Source of the DNA: CAYREX01 sp964423505
GTDB taxonomy: Bacteria; Fermentibacterota; Fermentibacteria; Fermentibacterales; JCC-6
Reading direction: 5' to 3'
Length of the DNA stretch: 64,000 nt
Assembly: GCA_964423505.1 (NCBI GenBank)
Contig: CAYREX010000006.1
Coordinates: 62,001 to 126,000 of the forward strand
Positions 42,049-50,138 of this stretch are shown piece after piece (within the stretch, counting starts at the first letter, position 1; each line of letters begins with the position of its first letter). The notes under the pieces are model-generated. The model did not search any database. It worked only from the letters and a program-made list of their open reading frames with translations, and was not told the origin of the DNA. The translations under genes were made by a program, and so were the position numbers.

Positions 42049-43162
42049 CCTCCCTCACCTCCCCGAAGACCCTGGGCCTCGTGTACCTGTCGATGAGCGG
42101 CGTCACCAGGTTCATGAGCAGTATCGAGTAGGAGCACCCCTCCGGGTACCCCCCCCACCTCCGGATGACCATGGTTATCAGTCCGGCGCCGACCCCGAAG
42201 ACTATCCGTCCCTTCGGGGTCACCGGGGTGGTCACCATGTCGCTCACCATGAAGAAGCCTCCGAGCACGACACCGCCGGCCAGCACGTGGAAGAGCGGGT
42301 CCCCGGCGAAGAGCCCGGGGCCGCCTATCACCCAGCCGAACAGCGCCACCGTCCCCAGGTAGCTGATGGGGAGCCGCGGCTCGAGCACCCCCCTCATCAT
42401 CAGGTAGACGACACCCACGAGCAGGAGCACCACGGAGGTCTCGCCGAGGCATCCCCCCCGGCGCCCGAGGAAGAGGTTCAGGTAGGTGCCCCCTGAGGAG
42501 AGGCTGCTCCTGACCTCGCTCGCAGCGCCCCTTAGCTCCTCCGCCTCGGTTTCCAGACCCTCGTCCTCCACCACCGACGCGCTCTCGTCCATGTCGAACG
42601 TCTGCTTCAGGACGTTCAGCGGAGTTGCGCCCGTGATGGCGTCCGCATCGTCAAGCTCCGCCAGCTCCTCCGCCGGCATGCCGGTTGTGGACGCACCCAT
42701 GTCCCTCCAGGACTGCGGCGCGATCCAGCCGGCGGTCATCAGCACCGGGAAGCTGGCCACCAGGAACGCCCTGCCCAGAAGGGCCGGGTTGACGATGTTC
42801 TGACCGAGGCCGCCGAAGGCCTGCTTGCCCACCGCTATGGCGAAGGCGCTGCCCACCACGGGCAGCCACCAGGGAACGCCGGGCGGCAGGTTGTAGGCCA
42901 GCAGTATCCCTGTGACCAGGGCGCTCCCGTCCATGACGAAGCTCACCGGCCTCTTCATGAACCGGAGACAGAGGTACTCCGTCACCACCGCGGCGCCAAC
43001 GGCCAGAAGCACCAGGCCGAGCGCGCCCGGGCCGAAGTACCAGACGGCCGCCACCAGCGCGGGCAGCAACGCGAAGACCACGTCCAGCATCACCCGCCGG
43101 GTGGTCCGATGGGACCCCAGGTGGGGGGACATGGCGAGCTCGAACCGCCTGGGCTCCGCCAT
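42041..43162 (-). CDS. rnfD: Rnf complex subunit RnfD (covalent FMN)
   Basis: A 373-residue polytopic membrane protein. Conserved: SPHLGSHRTTRRVMLDVVFALLPA, VGKQAFGGLGQNIVNPALLGRAFLVASFP, and the FMN motif TGAT at 177-180 (ITGATPLNVLK). A ~45-residue insert follows (acidic, 190-220). Later GGFFMVSDMVTTPVTPKGR is typical of NqrB/RnfD. Start ATG 43162 overlaps the rnfC stop by one base and follows GGAAGGAGG. Confidence 0.95.
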   Translation of the reverse strand: MAEPRRFELAMSPHLGSHRTTRRVMLDVVFALLPALVAAVWYFGPGALGLVLLAVGAAVVTEYLCLRFMKRPVSFVMDGSALVTGILLAYNLPPGVPWWLPVVGSAFAIAVGKQAFGGLGQNIVNPALLGRAFLVASFPVLMTAGWIAPQSWRDMGASTTGMPAEELAELDDADAITGATPLNVLKQTFDMDESASVVEDEGLETEAEELRGAASEVRSSLSSGGTYLNLFLGRRGGCLGETSVVLLLVGVVYLMMRGVLEPRLPISYLGTVALFGWVIGGPGLFAGDPLFHVLAGGVVLGGFFMVSDMVTTPVTPKGRIVFGVGAGLITMVIRRWGGYPEGCSYSILLMNLVTPLIDRYTRPRVFGEVREDG

Positions 43163-44472
43163 CACGCCTCCTTCCTGCCCATGGCCCTGATGGCGTCCTG
43201 CGCCCTCTTGATGTAGTGGACGAGGTACCGGCCGGCGGGGCATACGTAGCTGCACGTGCCGCAGGCCATGCAGCTCAGCGCGCCCATCTCCTCCGCCTCG
43301 TCCCACCTCTCGTGCTCCGATGCCCTTGCAATGAGGCTCGGTGTCAGGTGCAGGGGACACCTGTCCACGCACTTCCCGCAGCTCAGGCAGGGCCCCTCGG
43401 TGACGTCCCTGACCTCCTCGGAGGAGAGGGCCAGCACCCCGCTGGTGCCCTTGGTGACGGGCACCGCGTCGGTGAACAGCGCTATCCCCATCATGGGCCC
43501 GCCGCTGACCAGCCTCCTGACGTCGTCCGAGTAGCCGCCGGACTCCTCGACCAGGTCCGTGAAAAGGGTCCCGACGCATGCATCGTAGTTCCCCGGCCGC
43601 ATGACGCCGCCGCCGGTCACGGTGATTATCCGCCGCACGGAGGGCTCCCCCCCGCTGACGGCGGCGGCAACCGCCGCCGCGGTGCCCACGTTCTGCACCA
43701 CTACGCCCACGTCCAGGGGGAGGCCGCCTGCAGGCACCTCGCGGCCGGTGGCCACGTCTATGAGCTGCTTCTCGGCCCCCTGGGGGTAGCTGACCTCGAG
43801 CGGCAGCACTTCCAGGCCGCTCTCCCGCATCAGCTCGATGGCGTCCGGCTTGTTCACCTCTATGCCGACCAGGAAGCGCTCGACCCCCAGCACGGATGCG
43901 AGTATCCTGGTGCCCAGCACTATCTCCTCCGGTCTCTCCAGCATCAGCCGGTGGTCCGCGGTCAGGTACGGCTCGCACTCGACGCCGTTGATTACAAGGG
44001 TGTCGATTTCCTTGCCCGGGGGAGGCGAGAGCTTCACGTAGGTGGGAAAGCTGGCCCCGCCCATCCCGCACACCCCGGCGGCACGGATGCGCTCCACCAG
44101 CTCCTCCCGGGAGCGCCCCTCCCAGTCCGGCCAGGGCTCCAGCGGGGGAGGCCCCTCCTCTGACTCGGTCTCGATCACCACCTGCAGGCCGGACCTGCGG
44201 TGCGGCATCGGACCCTCCTCCACCGCCTTCACGGTGCCGGTTACCGGCGAATGCGTGGGCAGGCTTATGAATCCGTTCTGCTCACCTATCTCCTGTCCCC
44301 TGACCACCCGGTCACCCTTCTCGACCGCAGGCTTCGACGGAGCGCCCAGGTGCTGGCACAGTGGCACTCGGACCACCTCGGGCGCGGCGAGCCTGCGGAT
44401 GGGGCTCCCGGATGAAAGCTCCTTGCGGCCGGGAGGATGGGTACCTCCACGGAAGGTCCTGGGTCTGCTCAT
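43162..44472 (-). CDS. rnfC: Rnf complex subunit RnfC
   Basis: A 436-residue peripheral subunit with the NAD(H) and FMN site. N-terminal FRGGTHPPGRKELSSGSPIRRL, the GVCGMGGASFPTYVKL loop, EVNKPDAI, and two [4Fe-4S] motifs, CLSCGKCVDRCPLH and CMACGTCSYVCPAGRYLV, near the C-terminus. Gene order C-D-G-E-A-B is the classical clostridial/acetogen order. ATG 44472 follows AGGAGG, 40 bp after nrdR. Confidence 0.95.
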   Translation of the reverse strand: MSRPRTFRGGTHPPGRKELSSGSPIRRLAAPEVVRVPLCQHLGAPSKPAVEKGDRVVRGQEIGEQNGFISLPTHSPVTGTVKAVEEGPMPHRRSGLQVVIETESEEGPPPLEPWPDWEGRSREELVERIRAAGVCGMGGASFPTYVKLSPPPGKEIDTLVINGVECEPYLTADHRLMLERPEEIVLGTRILASVLGVERFLVGIEVNKPDAIELMRESGLEVLPLEVSYPQGAEKQLIDVATGREVPAGGLPLDVGVVVQNVGTAAAVAAAVSGGEPSVRRIITVTGGGVMRPGNYDACVGTLFTDLVEESGGYSDDVRRLVSGGPMMGIALFTDAVPVTKGTSGVLALSSEEVRDVTEGPCLSCGKCVDRCPLHLTPSLIARASEHERWDEAEEMGALSCMACGTCSYVCPAGRYLVHYIKRAQDAIRAMGRKEA

Positions 44473-44512
44473 GGGCCTCCTTGCGACGACGACCGACCCC
44501 CGGAGCCCGGGA

Positions 44513-44968
44513 TCAGTCCTGCTTGAGGAGCCTGTCCAGCTCCCTCTTGAACTGCGATACGTCCTTGAACTGTCTGTACACGCTGGCGAAGCGGACGTAG
44601 GCCACCTCGTCCACTCCCTGGAGCTCCTCCATGACGAACTCGCCTATGCGTCTTCCGGTCACCTCGTCCGGGAACTCCTCCACTATCCTGGAGAGCACCC
44701 TGTCCACCAGCTCGTTGACCTCGCTCGCCGACACGGGACGCTTCTCGCAGGCCCTGTCTATTCCCTTCTCCAGCTTGCCCCTGTCGAAGGGCTCCCGGCG
44801 GCCGTCCGCCTTCACCACGACCGGGTAGGACCTCTCGATGCTCTCGTAGGTCGTGAACCTGTAGCCGCAGTCGGCGCACTCCCGTCTCCTCCTGGTGGCC
44901 TCCCCGTCGCGGACGGAGCGGGAGTCGATGACCCTGTCGTCCATGCTCGCGCACCTGGGACATCTCAT
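44513..44968 (-). CDS. nrdR: Ribonucleotide reductase repressor NrdR
   Basis: A 151-residue regulator that represses ribonucleotide reductase genes. Zinc ribbon cysteines at 3, 6, 31 and 34 (MRCPRC ... ECADCGYRF), then an ATP-cone (VVVKADGRREPFDRGKLEKGIDRACEKRPVS ... FASVYRQFKDVSQF). The ATG at 44968 is fixed by the zinc ribbon and by GGAGACAAGG; the frame upstream is open but unrelated. No nrd genes are in the window. It is 40 bp before rnfC on the same strand and may share its transcript. Confidence 0.95.
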   Translation of the reverse strand: MRCPRCASMDDRVIDSRSVRDGEATRRRRECADCGYRFTTYESIERSYPVVVKADGRREPFDRGKLEKGIDRACEKRPVSASEVNELVDRVLSRIVEEFPDEVTGRRIGEFVMEELQGVDEVAYVRFASVYRQFKDVSQFKRELDRLLKQD

Positions 44969-45047
44969 CCTTGTCTCCGAGCGAAGCTGAAGGGCTCGCA
45001 AGCCCCCGGGCAAAGGTTCCTCAATCAGCGAACAATAAGAAATATCC

Positions 45048-45077
45048 TTGACGGGGAACACCGACAACAAGTAGAAT
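45048..45077 (+). promoter_or_regulatory. tRNA-His/Lys promoter
   Basis: TTGACG (45048-45053), 18 bp, TAGAAT (45072-45077), 15 bp before the tRNA-His gene. The -10 is identical to that of the dcw operon and tRNA-Arg promoters. Confidence 0.7.
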
Positions 45078-45091
45078 CTCACCCGCCTTGC

Positions 45092-45168
45092 GGTGGGAGT
45101 AGTTCAGTTGGTAGAGCCCCTGATTGTGGATCAGGTGGTCGCCGGTTCAAGTCCGGTCTCCCACCCCA
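45092..45168 (+). tRNA. tRNA-His (GTG)
   Basis: Cloverleaf with acceptor GTGGGAG/CTCCCAC, anticodon loop TTGTGGA (GTG), T-arm GGTTCAAGTCC and encoded CCA. G at 45092 is the extra G-1 that pairs with C73, the tRNA-His identity element. Confidence 0.96.
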
Positions 45169-45172
45169 CAAT

Positions 45173-45248
45173 GCGTCCCTAGCTCAATTGGCAGAGCAAC
45201 GGACTCTTAATCCGTAGGTTCCGGGTTCGATTCCCGGGGGGCGTACCA
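45173..45248 (+). tRNA. tRNA-Lys (CTT)
   Basis: Four bases after tRNA-His. Acceptor GCGTCCC/GGGGCGT (two G-U pairs), anticodon CTT in ACTCTTAAT, T-arm CCGGGTTCGATTCCCGG, encoded CCA. It overlaps the 3' end of the antisense methyltransferase frame. Confidence 0.95.
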
Positions 45249-46026
45249 GCAACGGGGCCGGGGCGAGCGTCGCCCCGGCCCCTCTCCGTTGGCTCCTCCC
45301 GCCCGGCTTCCGCGCTATGAGCAGGAGGTTCGAGGCGAGGCGGTCGGTCTGCAGCACACCGGAGAGGAGCGTGGTCAGCCGGTTCAGCAGCCTCACCGCC
45401 CTGGAGGTCGCCCTGGAGGGCCTCTGGCCCGTGGGGGTCACGAAGTCGGTCAGGACCCCCGCGATACGCCTTCTCAGGATGATCTCCAGCTCCCCGTGGC
45501 ACTCCTCCAGCTGCCGCATTCCCATGGGGACGTGGTTCGCTGGGAGCCTCCGGTAGCCGGCGGGGTTCATCCTCCTCATCAGGGCGGTCTGCAGGCAGGG
45601 AGCGGTGTTGGGCACCACGGTCACCAGGATGCCGCCGGGGAGAAGGAGGGTGACCAGCACGGCGACGACGGCCTCCGGCCTTTCGAAGTGCTCCACCAGG
45701 CCGGCCGACAGGACCGCGTCGAAGGATCCGCGGAAATGCCCGGGCGGGTCCAGGACGTCCCCCAGGAGCACCTCCCCCCGGATTCCCAGGCTGTTCCAGT
45801 TGGCCCTGGTGAGCAGTACGCCCTCCGGGCTGCTGTCGATGCCGGCGACGCTGTCGAAGCCCAGCTCGCGGGAGAAGAAGGCACCGTACCTCCCCGGCGT
45901 GCAGCCCGCCTCCAGGAAGGACATGCCGCGGCCGTCGGGGAACGTCCTGCGCAGCAGAGGGAGTATCTGGCAGTGGGGGTAGCGCCTGCCGTCGTGCAGG
46001 AGGGGGAGCTCCGCCCCCTCGGACAT
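45184..46026 (-). CDS. Class I SAM-dependent methyltransferase
   Basis: A 280-residue protein with a methyltransferase fold: MSFLEAGCTPGRYGAFFSRELGFDSVAGIDSSPEGV (motif I), GDVLDPPG, FDAVLSAGLVEHFERPEAVV (motif IV region) and LLLPGGILVTVVPN. The substrate is unknown; the style is that of methyltransferases in surface glycan loci. Start ATG 46026 follows GGAGG. No stop occurs where the domain ends (about LLLIARKPGG); the frame runs through the tRNA terminator and 65 bp into tRNA-Lys antisense before TGA at 45186-45184, so the last ~40 residues are probably unconserved. Confidence 0.8.
   Translation of the reverse strand: MSEGAELPLLHDGRRYPHCQILPLLRRTFPDGRGMSFLEAGCTPGRYGAFFSRELGFDSVAGIDSSPEGVLLTRANWNSLGIRGEVLLGDVLDPPGHFRGSFDAVLSAGLVEHFERPEAVVAVLVTLLLPGGILVTVVPNTAPCLQTALMRRMNPAGYRRLPANHVPMGMRQLEECHGELEIILRRRIAGVLTDFVTPTGQRPSRATSRAVRLLNRLTTLLSGVLQTDRLASNLLLIARKPGGRSQRRGAGATLAPAPLLVRPPGIEPGTYGLRVRCSAN
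45251..45290 (+). terminator. Terminator after tRNA-Lys
   Basis: 13 bp perfect GC stem (GGGGCCGGGGCGA / TCGCCCCGGCCCC), three-base loop, outer AACGG/CCGTT. No long U-tract. It lies inside the 3' coding end of the convergent methyltransferase gene. Confidence 0.65.
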
Positions 46027-46124
46027 GTACCTCCAGTCACCCGGCTCCGTCAGGCTGCCGCTCTTCCCGCTCGGCACCTGCCCCCCTCCCTGCTGTCCGC
46101 CGGTGCCCCCTTCCCCGCTCCACG

Positions 46125-46154
46125 TTGGACGGTGGGGCGGTTGTCCAATAGAAT
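46125..46154 (+). promoter_or_regulatory. tRNA-Arg promoter
   Basis: TTGGAC (46125-46130), 18 bp, TAGAAT (46149-46154), 18 bp before the tRNA. The -35 is also one arm of an inverted repeat TTGGAC...GTCCAA. Confidence 0.65.
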
Positions 46155-46172
46155 AACTGACCGGCGGCCGGT

Positions 46173-46249
46173 GCGCCCGTAGCTCAGCCGGATAGAGCAG
46201 CGGACTTCTAATCCGCAGGCCACAGGTTCGAATCCTGTCGGGCGCGCCA
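46173..46249 (+). tRNA. tRNA-Arg (TCT)
   Basis: Acceptor GCGCCCG/CGGGCGC, anticodon stem GCGGA/TCCGC around loop CTTCTAA (anticodon TCT), T-arm ACAGGTTCGAATCCTGT, discriminator G and encoded CCA. Confidence 0.95.
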
Positions 46250-46289
46250 CCGCTGCGACTCCCCCGGCTCCGATGGACTGGAGGCTTCG

Positions 46290-47555
46290 ATGAAGCGCAC
46301 GGCACTCATCCCGCTCCTGCTGTCCCTCGCCGTCGCGGCAGCCCAGTCTCCGGAGGGCGGGACCCCGGCCACCATCGACCCGATGGACCCCTCGGCCGGG
46401 GACTTTTTGGACCTGGACCTCGAGCGCTACCTGCAGGACGGCATGGAGGCCTACTCAAGGGGGGACTACGAGACCGCCGCGAGGTACTACCTGGCCTACC
46501 TCGCCAGGAACATGGACGACGCCACCGCCATCTACAACCTGGCCTGCTGCTACGGACTGATGAGCGAGGGGGAGCTGGCCGGCGTATACCTCATGAGGGC
46601 GGTCGCCGCCGGCTTCGACGACCTGGAGCACATCCTGGCCGACCGGGACTTCGGGCCGGTGAAGGACGATGCCGGCTTCCTGCAGTACCTGACCGCGGTG
46701 CAGTCGGGACTGACCTCCCTCTCCGGCAGGGTGGACGAGACCGTCGTCTTCGAGGCGGGGGTGGTCTCAGAGTGCCTGGTGCGCCTGCCGGAGGGCTACG
46801 ACCCGGAGGGGAAGTACCCGCTGGTGGTCTTCCTGCACGGGTACGGCGACTCTCCGGAGTCCTTCTGCCGGGTATGGGGGCTCTTCGAGACCCCGGGCTT
46901 CATCATGTCGGTGCCACGGGCGCCCTACACGGCGCCGGGCGACGGCTGGTCGTGGTTCGCCATGGGCGGCGTGGACGCCGAGGAGCGGGCGGACAGCCTC
47001 TCCGTGCAGCACGTCTTCAGGGCGGTGAACGCCCTGCGCGAGCGCTACAACGTCAGCAGGACATACCTGATGGGCTTCTCGCAGGGCGCATCGATGGCGC
47101 TCCTGGCCGGGCTCTCCCGCCCGGAGGAGCTGGCCGCCCTGGTGGCCATCTCCGGCCGTATGCGGGAGGACTGGCTGACCGGCGAGCAGCTGGAGGGGGC
47201 AGCCGGCCTCCCGGTGCTCATCGTCCACGGCGAGCGGGACCGGGTGGTGGACGTCTCCGAGGGGAGGACGGCGGCGGAGCTGCTGGAGGAGTCAGGTGTT
47301 GACGTCACCCTGTACGAGTGGGGCGGCGGCCACACCATCGACGCACAGCGCATCGAGGTGGTCCAGGACTGGCTTGCCGACCTGCAGGGCGGCCGGTCTC
47401 AGGTGCGCGGCACCACGCAGATGAACTCCAGGTCCTCGCCGCCGGTGTTGACGAAGTTGTGCCGCTCGCCCGGCTCGACGAAGACGGTGGTACCCGGCCC
47501 CAGTGGCGCGGGGCCGTCTGCGCTCATGGCCTCGCCCCTGCCGGACAGCACGTAG
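46290..47555 (+). CDS. Secreted TPR-alpha/beta hydrolase (esterase-like)
   Basis: A 421-residue exported protein. Signal peptide MKRTALIPLLLSLAVAAAQS; residues ~45-145 form TPR-like helices (SRGDYETAARYYLAYLARNMDDATAIYNLACCYGLM and the typical DRDFGPVKDDAGFLQYL ending). Residues ~150-370 are an alpha/beta hydrolase of the carboxylesterase/phospholipase type: oxyanion region VVFLHGYGDSPESF, nucleophile GFSQGAS, acid in IVHGERDRVVDV, and catalytic His in GGGHTID. The hydrolase domain ends near residue 370; the last ~50 residues lie antisense to the cupin gene and look like unselected read-through. Confidence 0.85.
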   Translation: MKRTALIPLLLSLAVAAAQSPEGGTPATIDPMDPSAGDFLDLDLERYLQDGMEAYSRGDYETAARYYLAYLARNMDDATAIYNLACCYGLMSEGELAGVYLMRAVAAGFDDLEHILADRDFGPVKDDAGFLQYLTAVQSGLTSLSGRVDETVVFEAGVVSECLVRLPEGYDPEGKYPLVVFLHGYGDSPESFCRVWGLFETPGFIMSVPRAPYTAPGDGWSWFAMGGVDAEERADSLSVQHVFRAVNALRERYNVSRTYLMGFSQGASMALLAGLSRPEELAALVAISGRMREDWLTGEQLEGAAGLPVLIVHGERDRVVDVSEGRTAAELLEESGVDVTLYEWGGGHTIDAQRIEVVQDWLADLQGGRSQVRGTTQMNSRSSPPVLTKLCRSPGSTKTVVPGPSGAGPSALMASPLPDST

Positions 47556-47737
47556 ACCTCGTGCTCCCACTCGTGGGAATGGAAGGGCGTGTGCCCTCCC
47601 GGGACCACGCTGAATCGCCTCATCACGAAGCCGGGGGCTCCCTCCTCCGGACCTACGAGCACCCGGATGGAGACCCCCTCCGCCCCCTCAGCCTCCACGC
47701 GTCTCTCTTCCACTTCGGTGTATTCCCTGACAAGCAT
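47399..47737 (-). CDS. Small cupin-domain protein
   Basis: A 112-residue single-domain cupin. Metal-binding motif 1 is PFHSHEWEHEVYVLSGRGE and motif 2 is PGERHNFVNTGGEDLEFICVVP. It could be a dioxygenase, isomerase or regulator; the sequence does not say. ATG 47737 follows GGAGAGCGGAG. It is 49 bp downstream of the glycosyltransferase and converges with the esterase gene, overlapping it by 157 bp. Confidence 0.85.
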   Translation of the reverse strand: MLVREYTEVEERRVEAEGAEGVSIRVLVGPEEGAPGFVMRRFSVVPGGHTPFHSHEWEHEVYVLSGRGEAMSADGPAPLGPGTTVFVEPGERHNFVNTGGEDLEFICVVPRT

Positions 47738-47786
47738 CTCCGCTCTCCCTTCGGATGATCAGCGCCCGTCCGGGGGCATGCGCCCC

Positions 47787-48920
47787 TCATCTGACCCTGG
47801 TCCGGCGCCCCCTCCACTCCACCTCTCCCCTGCCGTAGTAGAGCAGGAGCGCCCTCGCTATACACCAGGAAGATACAACGGAGGCGAGTGGGAACGCCGC
47901 CGCCCGGAGAGGCCGGAAGTCGAAGCACCTCCCGGTGGAGAGGACCATGGCGTACTGGGCCAGGTAGGCGAGGCCGCCTGCCGCGGCCAGCGCCGTCTCC
48001 CCGGCGATGAGCCCGGCCAGGGCACAGGCCGGTGCGGAGAGGGTGACGACAAGGCCCGGGAGGAGCGCCGGCAGGGCCACCCACGGGCGGTCCCTCCCGA
48101 CCTTCAGGACGTTCTTGACCGTCCCCTCGAAGGCGTGGCGCTCGGTCTTGAAGAGCCGCACCCTCAGCCTCCGTCCAGCCCTGTAGAGAGCGGTGCGGAG
48201 CCCGGCCCGGCTCATCTGCTCCGCCATCGCGACGTCGTCGTACATCTCCCCCCTGACCGCTCCCACACCTCCCGCGGCCTCCAGTGCCGCCCTCCTCGTC
48301 AGCATGAAGGCGCCGGAGGCGGCCGCCGCCCGCGACTCCGGGTCGGAGAGGCCGGGTGCAAGGTAGAGGGCCAGGCCGGTCATGTACATCGGCAGCATGG
48401 CGTGCTCCCAGAAGGGCCCCACCTGGAACCGGGGCAGGACGCTGAGCAGGTCCAGCCGCCTCCGTCGCATCTCCGCCGCCGCAGCGGCCAGCAGCCCCGG
48501 GGAGTGCAGCACGTCGGCGTCGGTCAGCAGCAGGAGGTCGGCCGATGTCACGGCGATGCCGGCCTCCTGGGCGTTGCACTTCCCAAGCCACCCCTCCCTG
48601 GCGGGAGGGTCGTGGACGACGGTCACCCTGGGGTCCTCCGCGGCCAGCCGGTCGGCGATGTCTCCGGTCCGGTCGGTGGAGTGGTCGTCCACCAGCACCA
48701 CCCGTAGATCAACCCCCTCCTGGGAGAGGAGCGAGTGGAGCCCCTCCTCCAGGTCCGCCTCCTCGTCCCTGGCCGGGAGGACGGCATCCACCCGGGGCGG
48801 CGGCCCTCCGGCCTGGCTGCCGGCGGGGAGCTCCCGCAATCGCCGGTAGCCGGCCAGGCAGCCGACCGTCAGGGAGAGCGTTCCGAGGAGGGCGAGGCCG
48901 AGGAGCGCCCAGGGGAGCAA
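47787..48920 (-). CDS. Family 2 glycosyltransferase, membrane-bound
   Basis: A 377-residue protein. N-terminal membrane segment (MLPWALLGLALLGTLSLTVGCLAGY), a GT2 domain with VDAVLPARDEEADLEEGLHSLL, VLVDDHSTDRTGD, LLLLTDADVLHSPG (DxD) and GEMYDDVAMAEQM, then three or four C-terminal membrane segments. It resembles carotenoid/hopanoid-type lipid glycosyltransferases (CrtQ/HpnB style); the acceptor is unknown. The start is TTG 48920, immediately after the aminotransferase stop, with GGAGGG upstream. Confidence 0.85.
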   Translation of the reverse strand: MLPWALLGLALLGTLSLTVGCLAGYRRLRELPAGSQAGGPPPRVDAVLPARDEEADLEEGLHSLLSQEGVDLRVVLVDDHSTDRTGDIADRLAAEDPRVTVVHDPPAREGWLGKCNAQEAGIAVTSADLLLLTDADVLHSPGLLAAAAAEMRRRRLDLLSVLPRFQVGPFWEHAMLPMYMTGLALYLAPGLSDPESRAAAASGAFMLTRRAALEAAGGVGAVRGEMYDDVAMAEQMSRAGLRTALYRAGRRLRVRLFKTERHAFEGTVKNVLKVGRDRPWVALPALLPGLVVTLSAPACALAGLIAGETALAAAGGLAYLAQYAMVLSTGRCFDFRPLRAAAFPLASVVSSWCIARALLLYYGRGEVEWRGRRTRVR

Positions 48921-50138
48921 TCAGCCCTCCAGGAGCCCGCGCGGAGCCTCGCGAAGACACTCCGCGAGGTAGGCGTACTGATCCATGCAGTTGTAGGGCA
49001 TGGCGGAGATCCGGAGGAAGCGGCCGGGCGGCCTCGAGGTGTAGATGACGGGGACCTGGACGTACCGCTCCTCGAGCAGCCATCGCTGCAGAGGGTCCGC
49101 CCACTCTATCCTGTCCGGGAGCGGCACCCGGCCCCGGAGGGGGAGCCGCAGCGCGTACATGGAGCCTGTCATGCCGTCCGGGGCAGCCGGAGGGAGGCCG
49201 GTCTCCCGGGTGAGCATCCTGCCCGCCTCCAGCGCCAGGGCGCGGTTCCGTCCCATGAACCCGGGGAGCCCGTCCCGGTGGGCGGCCTCCAGGAAGTCCA
49301 GGGTCTCCGGGAGGACCATTCTGGGCGTCGGGTCGAGGGTACCGTTCCAGGCGAACTCCACCTGGAAGGGCGAGAGCCTCGTGGCCAGGTCGCCGTGGAG
49401 GTGGCTGACCACCGCCGGCCTGAACCCCTCCATCCTGTCCTCCCGCACGTGGAGGATGGCGGAGGTCTTCGGGGCGCAGAGCCACTTGTGGCAGTTACCG
49501 GTGTAGTAGTCGGCGCCCAGGGCCTCCAGGTCCAGCTCCAGCATGCCCGGCCCGTGGGCCCCGTCCACCAGCACCCGTACGCCCAGCGGCGAGAGCTCCT
49601 CGACGAGGCGCCCGACCGGCATGACCATCCCGGTGGGGCTGGAGACGTGGTCCACGAGCAGCAGCCTTGTACGGGGCGTCACCCTCCCCATGACCGCGTC
49701 CACCACCTGCTCGGGTCCCGTCAGGGGGAGGTCGAGCGGCACCACGTCGACCCTGGCGCCGGCCCTGGCGGCGGAGACCCGGAGGGCGTTGCGGGAGGCG
49801 AAATACTCCTGGCCCGTGTGGAGGACATCGTCGCCCGGCGATAGCGGGACGTTGGCCAGCACCGTGCTCACGCCGGTGGTGGCGTTGGGCACCAGGGCGA
49901 CCGAGCCGGGCCGGGCGCCTGCGAGCCTCTCCATCCGGGCGAGCGTCTCGGGGAGGGAGGGGAGGTAGTCGCGGAGCAGGAAGGAGACCGGGTCCGCCTC
50001 CATTCTCTCCAGGAGGCTTCTCCTGGCCTCCCTGACCGGGATGGGGGTTGCGCCGAAGGAGCCGTGGTTGAGGAAGACCCTCCCCCGGTCCAGACCCCAG
50101 CTGTCCGCCATCGGCCCCCGGTCCGGCAGCCGTCTCAT
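48921..50138 (-). CDS. Class V aminotransferase (isopenicillin N epimerase-like)
   Basis: A 405-residue PLP enzyme. RVFLNHGSFGATPIPV is typical of the CefD-like branch; VALVPNATTGVSTVLANVPLSPGDDVLH, LLLVDHVSSPTGMVMPV, VLVDGAHGPGMLELDL (PLP Asp) and TGNCHKWLCAPKTSAIL (PLP Lys in HKW) follow. Such proteins act as epimerases, cysteine desulfurase-like lyases or transaminases. ATG 50138 overlaps the stop of the CDF gene (ATGA). Confidence 0.88.
   Translation of the reverse strand: MRRLPDRGPMADSWGLDRGRVFLNHGSFGATPIPVREARRSLLERMEADPVSFLLRDYLPSLPETLARMERLAGARPGSVALVPNATTGVSTVLANVPLSPGDDVLHTGQEYFASRNALRVSAARAGARVDVVPLDLPLTGPEQVVDAVMGRVTPRTRLLLVDHVSSPTGMVMPVGRLVEELSPLGVRVLVDGAHGPGMLELDLEALGADYYTGNCHKWLCAPKTSAILHVREDRMEGFRPAVVSHLHGDLATRLSPFQVEFAWNGTLDPTPRMVLPETLDFLEAAHRDGLPGFMGRNRALALEAGRMLTRETGLPPAAPDGMTGSMYALRLPLRGRVPLPDRIEWADPLQRWLLEERYVQVPVIYTSRPPGRFLRISAMPYNCMDQYAYLAECLREAPRGLLEG

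Noticed and set aside
46027..46305. Longer N-terminus of the methyltransferase through tRNA-Arg
   Set aside because: The extra residues (RIRTCGLRIRSPLLY type) are an antisense reading of the tRNA; the ATG at 46026 has a proper ribosome site.
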